DNA of 15,424 bases from contig JAEYAG010000225.1 in assembly GCA_023451265.1 (NCBI GenBank), positions 1 to 15,424 on the forward strand, given 5' to 3'. Numbering within the stretch: the stretch's first letter is position 1; every line of letters starts with the position of its first letter. Shown here piece after piece: positions 8,122 to 14,723 of the stretch. Both the position numbers and the translations under genes were made by a program. The DNA comes from Actinomycetes bacterium. Its GTDB lineage: Bacteria > Actinomycetota > Actinomycetes > Actinomycetales > Microbacteriaceae. The notes beneath the pieces are model-generated. The model was not told the DNA's origin. It saw only the letters and a program-made list of their open reading frames with translations, and made no database searches.

Positions 8122-8384
8122 ACGTGCTCGTCGTCGTCATCTACGTCGTGTTCGCGATCGCGGCGCTGCTCACGCTGTGGCGCATCATCGTGGGCCCGTC
8201 GATCCTCGACCGCGCCGTGGCCTCGGACGTGCTGCTCACCCTCGTCATGTGCGCGCTCGGCGCCGACATGGTGATCCACCACCACACCCGGACCCTCCCG
8301 GTGCTGCTCATCATCGCCGCGGTGGGCGTGTTCGGCTCGATCGCGATCGCCCGCTTCGTCGCACGGAGGGACTCCACCCGATGA
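8118..8384 (+). CDS. mrpF: Mrp Na+/H+ antiporter subunit F
   Basis: An 88-residue MrpF/MnhF subunit with three membrane helices. The family signature WRIIVGPSILDRAVASDVLL (21-40) includes Asp31 and Asp37, acidic residues conserved in the family. Length is typical. The ATG overlaps the mrpE stop (ATGA); a GGGGAGG stretch lies about 10 nt upstream. MrpF is one of the small subunits around MrpA in the antiporter membrane arm. Its stop overlaps the mrpG start as ATGA. Confidence 0.94.
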   Translation: MNVLVVVIYVVFAIAALLTLWRIIVGPSILDRAVASDVLLTLVMCALGADMVIHHHTRTLPVLLIIAAVGVFGSIAIARFVARRDSTR

Positions 8385-8737
8385 ACGAGATCCTCGACAC
8401 CGTCGCGCTCGTGCTGGTGCTCATCGGCGCGCTGCTGTGTCTGACCGCGGCGATCGGGCTGCTGCGCTTCCACGATGTGCCCACCCGCCTGCACGCGGCC
8501 ACGAAGCCCCAGGTGCTCGGCCTCATCCTCATCTGCATCGCGATCGCGCTGGCGCTGCGGGCGTGGCCGGTCGTGGCCTTCCTCGTGCCGATCGTCATGA
8601 TCCAGCTCGCCACCGCGCCGCTCTCGGCGCACATGGTCGGGCGTCAGGCATACCGCAACGGCACGATCGACGAGCGCTCGCTGTACGTGGACGAGCTCGC
8701 CGACGACGGACGCACGCCCCCCGCCGCCGGCGGCTGA
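8381..8737 (+). CDS. mrpG: Mrp Na+/H+ antiporter subunit G
   Basis: A 118-residue MrpG/MnhG subunit with three membrane helices and the family signature GLLRFHDVPTRLHAATK (26-42). A short hydrophilic C-terminal tail (about 88-118) follows. The ATG overlaps the mrpF stop; GGAGGG at 8365-8370 is the ribosome site. It is the last gene of the operon: its stop is 4 bp from the stop of the convergent oxidoreductase gene. A perfect GC palindrome (GCCGCCGGCGGC, 8723-8734) in its last codons could contribute to termination in either direction, but has no T-run. Confidence 0.94.
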   Translation: MNEILDTVALVLVLIGALLCLTAAIGLLRFHDVPTRLHAATKPQVLGLILICIAIALALRAWPVVAFLVPIVMIQLATAPLSAHMVGRQAYRNGTIDERSLYVDELADDGRTPPAAGG

Positions 8738-8741
8738 CGGG

Positions 8742-10181
8742 TCAGGGCGCGAGCGAGGGCGTGTGCCGGATGCCGAACTCGTGCTGCAGGGCGCTGCGCG
8801 CGGCGAACCATCCGGACTGGCCGTGCACGCCCGGGCCGGGCACCGTCGACGCCCCGCACAGGTAGACGCCGCGCATCGGGGTGCGCCACGGGTCGGTGCG
8901 CAGCACCGGGCGTGCCAGCAGCTGTCCGAGGGTCGCGGCACCCGCCCCGATGTCGCCGCCGACGTAGTTCGGGTTGTGGGCGGCGAGGTCGGCGGCCGTC
9001 GCGCTGTGCGAGGCGATGATCACGTCGCGGAAGCCCGGCGCCACCCGCTCGATCGCCCGGGTGACCGCCTCGGTCTGGTCGACGGTGGATCCGGTGGGCA
9101 CGTGCGTGTAGGTCCACAGGGCGTGCGATCCCGCGGGCGCCCGCGACGGATCGAACACCGACGGCTGCGAGACGAGCACATAGGCGGATGCCGCATGCCG
9201 CCCGGCCAGCACGGCGTTCTCGCCTGCGGCGATCTCCTCCCGGGTGCCGCCGATGTGGACCGTGCCGGCGCGGGCGATCCGCTCGTCGGCCCACGGGACG
9301 GGCGCGGACAGCGCGAAGTGGACGGTCGCGGCGCCGCTGCCGTAGCGGAACCGCTCCAGCGCCCGGCGATAGCGCGCCGGCATCCGCCCCCCGGCGAGAC
9401 GGACGAGAGCACGGGGCGTCACGTCCAGCACGACGGCGCGGGCGGTCAGCTCGTCGAGGGAGGCGACCTCGTGGTCGGTCACGATCTCACCGCCGTGCGC
9501 GCGCAGGTCATCGGCGAGGGCGTCGGAGATGGCCTGCGAGCCGCCCAGCGGGATGGGCCACCCGGCCGCGTGGGCGTGCGCCTGCAGGGCGAGGCCGGCG
9601 GCCGCGGCGACGGGACTCGGCTGCGGCACGATCGCGTGCGCGGCGACGCCGGTGATCATCGCGGGCGCCGTCTCGCCCGTGAACCCGGCCCGCCACAGCG
9701 GCGACCCCTGCCACAGCGTGCGCAGGCCGAAGCGGGCCGCGACGATCGGATGCGGCGGCACCCGCAGCAGCGTCGACCCGGTGAAGCGGGCGACCTCGCG
9801 GGCGTGCGCCGACAGCGGGCCGAGCAGGCGCCGGTAGGCGGCGCCGTCGCGACCGAGCTCGGCGACGGTGCGCGCGAGGTCGCGGTAGGCGATGCCCGAG
9901 GCGCCGCCGGGCAGCGGGTGCGCGAACGAGACCTCCGGCGTCACGAACTCGACGCGGCGCGCAAGTCCGAATGCGCGGAAGAACGGCGACGCCAGCGCGA
10001 GCGGATGCACCGCCGAGCACGTGTCGAACCGGAACCCGGGGGCGGCCTCCTCCCGTGTGCTGGCGCCGCCGCCGAGCTGCGACAGCCGCTCGTACACGCG
10101 CACCGACAGACCCGCACGGGCAAGCGTCACCGCGGCCGCGAGCCCGTTCGGCCCCGACCCGACGATCTCGACGTCGGTCAT
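8742..10181 (-). CDS. FAD-dependent oxidoreductase, phytoene desaturase / PYROXD2-like
   Basis: A 479-residue soluble flavoprotein. The N-terminal Rossmann motif is clear: VEIVGSGPNGLAAAVTLARAG (about 4-24; Gly8, Gly10 and Gly13 form GxGxxG), followed by the acidic residue Glu31 that binds the ribose of FAD. The GGGASTREE segment (37-45) and the C-terminal GASTVPGPGVHGQSG (443-457) are typical of the carotenoid-desaturase-like amine oxidase group, including PYROXD2-type proteins. No carotenoid genes are nearby, so a role in carotenoid synthesis is not supported and the substrate is unknown. The ATG start at 10181 overlaps the stop of the upstream SRPBCC gene (ATGA), so the two are probably translated together. 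Converges on mrpG with a 4-bp gap. Confidence 0.88.
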   Translation of the reverse strand: MTDVEIVGSGPNGLAAAVTLARAGLSVRVYERLSQLGGGASTREEAAPGFRFDTCSAVHPLALASPFFRAFGLARRVEFVTPEVSFAHPLPGGASGIAYRDLARTVAELGRDGAAYRRLLGPLSAHAREVARFTGSTLLRVPPHPIVAARFGLRTLWQGSPLWRAGFTGETAPAMITGVAAHAIVPQPSPVAAAAGLALQAHAHAAGWPIPLGGSQAISDALADDLRAHGGEIVTDHEVASLDELTARAVVLDVTPRALVRLAGGRMPARYRRALERFRYGSGAATVHFALSAPVPWADERIARAGTVHIGGTREEIAAGENAVLAGRHAASAYVLVSQPSVFDPSRAPAGSHALWTYTHVPTGSTVDQTEAVTRAIERVAPGFRDVIIASHSATAADLAAHNPNYVGGDIGAGAATLGQLLARPVLRTDPWRTPMRGVYLCGASTVPGPGVHGQSGWFAARSALQHEFGIRHTPSLAP

Positions 10182-10747
10182 GCCCCTCCCGCCGCGGCCG
10201 CCGAGGCGTCGGTCGCCGCGGCCGCGTCGGCGGCGGCATCCGGGCGGGGAGTGCCCTCGTCGGGCCGGGGGACGCCGGGTCGCGCGGTCTTCTCGCCCGC
10301 TTCGCGCTCGCGCCGGCGCCCCTCACTGAGAAAGGCGAGACGGCGGATGGTCTCCTCGTTGCGCAGGTGCAGCAGCGGCGCCCAGACGAACCGGGGCAGC
10401 AGACCCGCCGGGCCTCCCACGGGCTCCTCGCCGATGCGGACGACGCAGCCCTCACCGCGCGGCTTCACCTCGATCACGACGACCGCCCGGCCGAGCGGCC
10501 CGGCCTTCGCCCGGAGGCGGATGCGGCGCGGCGGCGACCACTCCACCATCTCGGTCTCGTCGTCGAAGAGGATCGGCCACGCCCCGAGCGAGTGATGGAT
10601 GCGCGCGCCCTCGGCCGGCCACTCCGGGTCGACGTCGCGCATGCGCGACGCGCCCACGACCCACACCGGATACACCCACCCGTCACCGAGCACGGCGAAC
10701 ACATCGTCGGGAGTGCAGTCGAACAGTCGGACGCTCGCGGTGGCCAT
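10178..10747 (-). CDS. SRPBCC-family protein
   Basis: A 189-residue protein. Residues 1-140 fit the START/SRPBCC ligand-binding fold: the opening ATASVRLFDCTPDDVFAVLGDG is the usual first strand and helix, followed by the central W-containing strands (MVEWSPPRRIRLRA at 67-80) and a C-terminal helix (RNEETIRRLAFLSEGR). Such proteins bind hydrophobic ligands in a deep cavity; the ligand here is unknown. The tail (about 141-189) is Ala/Pro/Asp-rich and probably disordered. The ATG at 10747 has a good RBS (AAGGAGA, read on the minus strand at 10751-10757) and a TAGCAT -10 box upstream. The stop overlaps the start of the FAD oxidoreductase by 4 nt, suggesting the two act on the same lipid-like substrate or pathway; that is inference. 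Confidence 0.85.
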   Translation of the reverse strand: MATASVRLFDCTPDDVFAVLGDGWVYPVWVVGASRMRDVDPEWPAEGARIHHSLGAWPILFDDETEMVEWSPPRRIRLRAKAGPLGRAVVVIEVKPRGEGCVVRIGEEPVGGPAGLLPRFVWAPLLHLRNEETIRRLAFLSEGRRREREAGEKTARPGVPRPDEGTPRPDAAADAAAATDASAAAAGGA

Positions 10748-10771
10748 GGGTCTCCTTCGCCGTCCCTCCCG

Positions 10772-10777
10772 ATGCTA
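10772..10777 (-). promoter_or_regulatory. -10 box of the SRPBCC-oxidoreductase operon
   Basis: On the minus strand this reads TAGCAT, a TANNNT -10 match. Transcription would start near 10765, leaving a leader of about 18 nt that contains the AAGGAGA ribosome site. No strong -35 is seen. The same hexamer occurs upstream of the acylase gene. Confidence 0.45.
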
Positions 10778-10811
10778 GGCGAGCGTGCCGGCGAGGACAG
10801 GGGGGTTGCGC

Positions 10812-10826
10812 TCGCCGGCCCGGCGA
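10812..10826 (-). terminator. Small hairpin after the acylase gene
   Basis: TCGCCG and CGGCGA form a perfect 6-bp stem with a 3-nt loop, about 30 nt downstream of the acylase stop and before the SRPBCC promoter. There is no T-run after it on the minus strand, so it is at best a weak terminator and acylase transcripts may read on into the next operon. Confidence 0.25.
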
Positions 10827-10856
10827 CTCGTGCCGCCGAGGGTGACGGCGCGTGAC

Positions 10857-13502
10857 TCAGGATGCCGGGGTCAGCACGAGCGTGTTCGTCGCGGCATCCG
10901 CCACCTTCTCCGGCGTGAACAGCCACGGCGTCTGGCGCTGCCGCTGCCAGTCGGCGAACTGGTCGTAGTAGTTCGGGTGGAACGCATGGCCGCTCGTGCC
11001 GGTCAGGTGGTTCCAGCGCGAGGCGTCGAGGTCGGAGAGATCGACCGTCATCCGCATCGAGGGCACCGTCTGGGTCGCGAAGGAGCCGTCGCCGAGGTAC
11101 CAGCCCGTCGCGTCGACGACGGCCGACCCGCCGCCGACCGGGAACGGCCCACGGTTGAACAGCCACTCGATCGGCGCGATGCCGCTGGATCCGAACGTGC
11201 CGCTGGTCAGCGTGATGGCGTGCAGGTCGCCCCAGTTCCATGCGTCGGGGTTGTCGCCCTGCAGCCCGACGAGCCGCGCATAGGCGTCGGTCGCGGCGCG
11301 CTCGAGCATCTCGGACTGCCCCGACACGTCGAGCTGGTCGTTCGTCCACCACGGTGAGCTCGGGTCGTCGAGCAGCGTGTCGACGACGAGGAACAGCCGC
11401 GCCTGATCCGACAGCGGCGCCGGGTCGTCGCGGCGCGAGAACAGGTCCTGCGCGAGCTCGTCCCAGAGCACGTTGGCGTACGCGGCCGCCGGCGAGTCGG
11501 GCGCGTTCTGCGCGTCCCAGCTGTCGAGCAGGTCCAGGGCGCGCTGCGCATCGGCATCCTCGAGGGTGATGTCGGCATAGGCGGCGACCAGGCGCTTGCC
11601 GAGCCAGAACTCCTGGTCGGCCTGGATCCTGCTCATGTCGTCGGCGGTGAGCTTGCCGCCCGCGATCGCGCGCTCGAGAAGGTCGGTGATGCGCGCCGCG
11701 CGCCAGCCGTAGTCGAAGTCCGAGCCGAGGAAGTGCGGGTAGTCCTGCCCCACCAGCGGGTTGTTCGCGGTGACGATGAACCCGGATTCCGGGTTGTACG
11801 ACACCGGGAGGTCGTCGAACGGGATGAACCCGGTCCAGTCGTACGCCGAATCCCATCCCGGCTGCGGCATGGTTCCGTCCCCGGCGCCGCGGATCGGCAG
11901 CTTGCCGGGCGCCTGGTAGCCGATGTTGCCGTCGCGGTCGGCGTAGACGAGGTTCTGCGCCGGCACGTCGAACAGCGTCGCGGCGTGGCGGAACTGCGCG
12001 AAGTCCTGCGCGGTGTTCATCGCGAAGATCGCGCTCGCCGTCGTGCCGGGATCCAGTGCGGTCCACCGCAGCGCGACGGCATTCTCGCCGTCGGGGCCGG
12101 CCGGGGCGGGCGTCGCGGCATCCGTCGACCCGGTGTACGGATCGGCCGCGACCGACGTGAAACCGTCGGCCACCCCCGACACGATCGGGCCGTGCACCGT
12201 CGAACGCACCTCGAGCGTCACGTCGTCGCCACCGGCCACCTCGAACGTCTCGGTGCGGGTCTCGAGCGGCACGAGCGCGCCATCGCGCCAGTACGCGTCG
12301 CCGTCGATCCTCTCGAGGTAGAGGTCGGTGACGTCGGCGGTGAGGTTGGTGAACCCCCACGCGATCTGAGCGTTGTGCCCGATCACCACCCCCGGCACGC
12401 CCGAGAACCCGAATCCGGCGACATCGAACGGGCAGACGTCGCTCACCGTGCGGCAGCGCAGCCCGACCTGGTGCCAGACGCTCGGCAGCGCCGCACCCAG
12501 GTGCGGGTCGTTGCTCAGCAGCGGCAGCCCGCTCTCGGTGAGCGCACCCGAGACGACCCAGGAGTTCGAGCCGATCCCCTCGCTGACTCCTCCCAGAAGC
12601 GCCGACGCGGCCTCCACGACCGAGCCCACCTCTTTCCAGGCGACGAATGCCGCGGGCACGGCGGCGGGGTCGGTGTCAGCGGCCGACGCGGGTGCGTCGG
12701 TCGTCAGCTCCGGCACGATCACCGGGTTGGTGTCGTACGGGTAGCCGGGGTAGAGCACGGCGATCTGCTCGGGAGCGAGCGTCTGAGCGAGGATCGCGCG
12801 CTCCGTCTCCTCCTCGACGTTGCCGCGGAGATCCCACGCCATCGCCTTCAGCCACGCGACCGAGTCGGCCGGCGTCCACGGCTCGATCTCGTACGAGGAG
12901 TGCTGCATGCCGAGGATGGCATATTCCAGTGAGACGTCCGCGCCGTCGTGGTCGGCGAGATACGCGTTGACGCCGTCGGCGTAGGCCTCGTAGTACCCGC
13001 GGGCGGTGTCGTCGAGGGCCGCAACCTCCTGCTCGGCGACATGCCGCCACCCGAGCGTGCGCAAGAACTTGTCGGTCGGCAGCTGCGATGCCCCGAACAG
13101 CTCGGACAGTCGGCCGCTGGTCACGTGGCGGCGGAAGTCCATCCCCCAGAAACGGTCCTGCGCGTGCACGTACCCCTGCGCGTAGAAGAGGTCATGACTG
13201 TCGCCGGCGATGATCGTCGGGATGCCGAGCGCGTCGCGGTGGACGGTGACCTCGGCATCGAGCCCCGCGACCGCGACGGTGCCGTCCAGCTTCGGGAACG
13301 AGCGCTGGATCGTCCACACCACGAACCCCGCGGCGATGAGGGCGATGACGGTGAGCCCCGCCACGATCGAGAACGCGATGATCCCGATGCGCCGCCCCAG
13401 GGAGCGGCGCGCGGAGCGCGGTGGCGCCGCAGATGCGGGGTCACCGGCATCCGGCTCGGCGCGCGTGGCGTGGGAACCGGTGAGGGCGGGGAGATCGGAC
13501 AT
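10857..13502 (-). CDS. Penicillin acylase family protein (peptidase S45, Ntn-hydrolase)
   Basis: An 881-residue amidase-family precursor. The N-terminal cytoplasmic stretch (1-38) is followed by one membrane segment (about 39-63), so the enzyme is probably anchored facing outward. The alpha-chain-like part starts near 75 (EVTVHRDALGIPTI). The autocatalytic nucleophile is Ser312 in GIGSNSWVVSG; cleavage before it would free the beta chain. His334 in LSNDPHL sits at beta position 23, a position expected in this family, and Asn517 in PAQNLVYADRDGNIGY corresponds to the oxyanion-hole Asn. Cys350 and Cys357 may form a disulfide. Substrate class (beta-lactam, acyl-homoserine lactone or other amide) cannot be told from this. 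ATG 13502 is chosen because the protein begins sensibly there; the frame is open for 173 more codons upstream into the neighbour on the other strand. The RBS is weak. Confidence 0.9.
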   Translation of the reverse strand: MSDLPALTGSHATRAEPDAGDPASAAPPRSARRSLGRRIGIIAFSIVAGLTVIALIAAGFVVWTIQRSFPKLDGTVAVAGLDAEVTVHRDALGIPTIIAGDSHDLFYAQGYVHAQDRFWGMDFRRHVTSGRLSELFGASQLPTDKFLRTLGWRHVAEQEVAALDDTARGYYEAYADGVNAYLADHDGADVSLEYAILGMQHSSYEIEPWTPADSVAWLKAMAWDLRGNVEEETERAILAQTLAPEQIAVLYPGYPYDTNPVIVPELTTDAPASAADTDPAAVPAAFVAWKEVGSVVEAASALLGGVSEGIGSNSWVVSGALTESGLPLLSNDPHLGAALPSVWHQVGLRCRTVSDVCPFDVAGFGFSGVPGVVIGHNAQIAWGFTNLTADVTDLYLERIDGDAYWRDGALVPLETRTETFEVAGGDDVTLEVRSTVHGPIVSGVADGFTSVAADPYTGSTDAATPAPAGPDGENAVALRWTALDPGTTASAIFAMNTAQDFAQFRHAATLFDVPAQNLVYADRDGNIGYQAPGKLPIRGAGDGTMPQPGWDSAYDWTGFIPFDDLPVSYNPESGFIVTANNPLVGQDYPHFLGSDFDYGWRAARITDLLERAIAGGKLTADDMSRIQADQEFWLGKRLVAAYADITLEDADAQRALDLLDSWDAQNAPDSPAAAYANVLWDELAQDLFSRRDDPAPLSDQARLFLVVDTLLDDPSSPWWTNDQLDVSGQSEMLERAATDAYARLVGLQGDNPDAWNWGDLHAITLTSGTFGSSGIAPIEWLFNRGPFPVGGGSAVVDATGWYLGDGSFATQTVPSMRMTVDLSDLDASRWNHLTGTSGHAFHPNYYDQFADWQRQRQTPWLFTPEKVADAATNTLVLTPAS

Positions 13503-13510
13503 CGTCGTCA

Positions 13511-13520
13511 GAGCGCTTTC
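13511..13520 (-). promoter_or_regulatory. Possible LacI-type site in the acylase leader
   Basis: On the minus strand this reads GAAAGCGCTC, close to the symmetric GAAAGCGCTTTC pattern of some LacI-family operators with a central CpG. It lies 9-18 nt before the acylase ATG, within the leader. The symmetry is imperfect outside AGCGCT, so this is a weak candidate. Confidence 0.25.
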
Positions 13521-13603
13521 CGGGGGCGGCGGCTTCGGTGCGGCGGGCACGACTCGGGTGTCGCGGACGGATCCACGCCCCCAGTCGGCGGATCCGTCAT
13601 CGC

Positions 13604-13609
13604 ATGCTA
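13604..13609 (-). promoter_or_regulatory. Candidate -10 box of the acylase gene
   Basis: On the minus strand this reads TAGCAT, identical to the -10 box of the SRPBCC operon. It would start transcription near 13597 and leave a leader of about 95 nt before ATG 13502. The -35 region is not clear. Confidence 0.4.
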
Positions 13610-13633
13610 ACCCGGCGAGGCGGCCGCGTGCAC

Positions 13634-13655
13634 CCATGGGCAGTTCTCCCCATGG
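13634..13655. promoter_or_regulatory. Inverted CCATGG repeat, candidate operator
   Basis: CCATGGG (13634-13640) and CCCATGG (13649-13655) form a perfect 7-bp inverted repeat with an 8-bp spacer. Each half contains the palindrome CCATGG, the two copies being 16 bp apart. It lies in the 219-bp divergent region between the acylase and the toxin-like gene and touches the candidate -35 element GGAAC at 13654-13658. A dimeric regulator here could control both directions; its identity is unknown. Confidence 0.4.
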
Positions 13656-13682
13656 AACGGCGCCCCTCATCGGCGTTACCGT
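13654..13682 (+). promoter_or_regulatory. Candidate promoter of the toxin-like cassette (ECF-like)
   Basis: GGAAC (13654-13658) is followed after 15 bp by CGTT (13674-13677), the pattern of several actinobacterial ECF sigma factors of the SigE/SigH/SigR kind. The overlapping TACCGT (13677-13682) could instead serve as a housekeeping -10 box. Either would start transcription about 30-40 nt before ATG 13722. A stress-controlled promoter is possible but unproven. Confidence 0.35.
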
Positions 13683-13721
13683 GTCGGGAAGGCGCAGGGG
13701 CGCGATGCGGAAGGGGATCGG

Positions 13722-14333
13722 ATGTCGGCGATCAAACCGGTGTTCCGGGAGCTGCGCGAAGCGGTGCTGCACGGCATGGGGCATGCGCAGCGCAGGCTCC
13801 ACCAGGTCGCCGACAACCTCGACGATCACCTCGACGACGTCGTGAAGGCGGTGCGCGACCAGGACACGTACGACGACGCGGTCTCGCGCGGCTGGCTCAA
13901 GAACCTCAAGCTCCGCCGCGGCGAGAAGACCGACGCGGGCTGGCACTTCCTGCCCGAGAAGGATCGCCTCGCGTCGGGCGATGTGCCGAACTACCCGGGC
14001 GAGTACACGCTCGACCTGCACGGGTCGCCGACGAAGGTGCAGGGCCCCACCGGGTCGATGCTCGACGCCCAGGACTTCGCCGACATGATCAAGAAGCGCA
14101 CCGACTGGGATGGCGAGACGCCGATCCGCCTGTTCTCGTGCGACACCGGCGCGCAGCCCGACGGCTTCGCGCAGCAGCTGTCGACGATCCTGAACGTCGA
14201 CGTGACCGCGCCGACGAAGCCGGTATGGTCGCAGAAGGGCGGCGCGCCGTTCGTCACCGACATCGACCCGGTGACCGGTGCTCCGGTCATTCCGCCGAAC
14301 GGCACCTGGGTCACCTTCTCGCCGAAGGAGTGA
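13722..14333 (+). CDS. Small protein with polymorphic-toxin-tail / clan CD peptidase-like motif
   Basis: A 203-residue protein I cannot name. Residues 1-55 are helical and charged (LHQVADNLDDHLDDVVKAV). The C-terminal part (about 90-203) holds two blocks: EYTLDLHGSP with His100-Gly101 and PIRLFSCDTG with Cys140, then DGFAQQLSTILNVDVTAPTK (147-166) and a closing PPNGTWVTF (191-199). A hydrophobic strand ending in His-Gly and another ending in Ser-Cys is the dyad pattern of clan CD cysteine peptidases (caspase, gingipain, C80). I recall similar HG...SCxTG...FAQxLA...VTAP segments at the C-termini of large actinobacterial polymorphic toxins. No signal peptide or membrane segment is visible, and no long delivery domain. 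GGAAGGGG (13709-13716) fixes ATG 13722. The following small gene may be its immunity partner. Function is inference. Confidence 0.8.
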   Translation: MSAIKPVFRELREAVLHGMGHAQRRLHQVADNLDDHLDDVVKAVRDQDTYDDAVSRGWLKNLKLRRGEKTDAGWHFLPEKDRLASGDVPNYPGEYTLDLHGSPTKVQGPTGSMLDAQDFADMIKKRTDWDGETPIRLFSCDTGAQPDGFAQQLSTILNVDVTAPTKPVWSQKGGAPFVTDIDPVTGAPVIPPNGTWVTFSPKE

Positions 14334-14341
14334 ACAATCGC

Positions 14342-14719
14342 ATGGTCAAGCAGGCATCCGTCTTCCAGCCCGGGTGGGTCGCCACCGCAGAGGGTGAGCG
14401 TCCGCCGCTGAACGAGGAGCGGCTGAGCCCCGACGAGGCCGCCAAGGTCGGCGCGTATCTCGAGGGCGGGGCCGTCGTCATGCACACCACGGCGCGCGGC
14501 GTGGACGTCTTGGCCGGCGACGCGCGGGTCGTGCCGCTGACGATCCGCACCGACGGCGAGTACGTCTGGACGGGCCCCGTCACCTATTACGTGCAGACCT
14601 ACGGCGTCGCTCCCGACCCCGAGTTCCTCGCGCACGTCCGCGCGCAGGGCTACGAGGTGCGCACCCCGACGGACGACGAGATCGCCGCTGCCGCGAAGGT
14701 CTTCGCCCCGCCGGCGTAG
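14342..14719 (+). CDS. Small immunity-like protein of unknown function
   Basis: A 125-residue acidic soluble protein with no signal peptide or membrane segment. Visible blocks are LSPDEAAKVGAYLEGGAVV (28-46), VVPLTIRTDGEYVWTGPVTYYV (63-84) and the tail PDPEFLAHVRAQGYEVRTP. It starts 8 nt after the toxin-like gene's stop, so the two form one operon. The RBS is AAGGAG (14325-14330), 11 nt before ATG 14342. A GTG at 14330, overlapping the upstream stop as GTGA, is an alternative start giving four more residues but has no spaced RBS. Its size, acidity and place directly behind a toxin-like gene resemble an immunity protein; I recall proteins of this shape next to actinobacterial polymorphic toxins, but assign no family. 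Not related to YhgE/Pip. Confidence 0.75.
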   Translation: MVKQASVFQPGWVATAEGERPPLNEERLSPDEAAKVGAYLEGGAVVMHTTARGVDVLAGDARVVPLTIRTDGEYVWTGPVTYYVQTYGVAPDPEFLAHVRAQGYEVRTPTDDEIAAAAKVFAPPA

Positions 14720-14723
14720 GGTC

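Noticed and set aside
2497..8737. NADH dehydrogenase (complex I) operon
   Set aside because: MrpA and MrpD resemble NuoL and NuoM/N, but the MnhB domain and the E, F and G subunits in this order are specific to Mrp antiporters.
8742..10181. Carotenoid biosynthesis desaturase (crtI)
   Set aside because: The fold family fits but no crtB, crtE or other carotenoid gene is in the window, and the partner is an SRPBCC protein, so a specific carotenoid role is not supported.
8763..10595. 610-codon plus-strand frame opposite the oxidoreductase and SRPBCC genes
   Set aside because: It is an antisense shadow with Arg/Gly-rich composition and no recognisable motif, while the minus-strand genes have clear family signatures.
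10474..12360. 628-codon minus-strand frame crossing the acylase and SRPBCC genes
   Set aside because: It is out of frame with two recognised genes, low in complexity, and crosses their intergenic region.
13503..14021. N-terminal extension of the acylase by up to 173 residues
   Set aside because: The extension is antisense to the toxin-like gene and its promoter region. The sequence from ATG 13502 gives a normal cytoplasmic stretch plus one membrane anchor.
13538..14341. Upstream extension of the immunity-like protein in the same frame
   Set aside because: It overlaps the toxin-like gene in another frame and reads as Arg/Ala-rich noise. ATG 14342 (or GTG 14330) is the sensible start.
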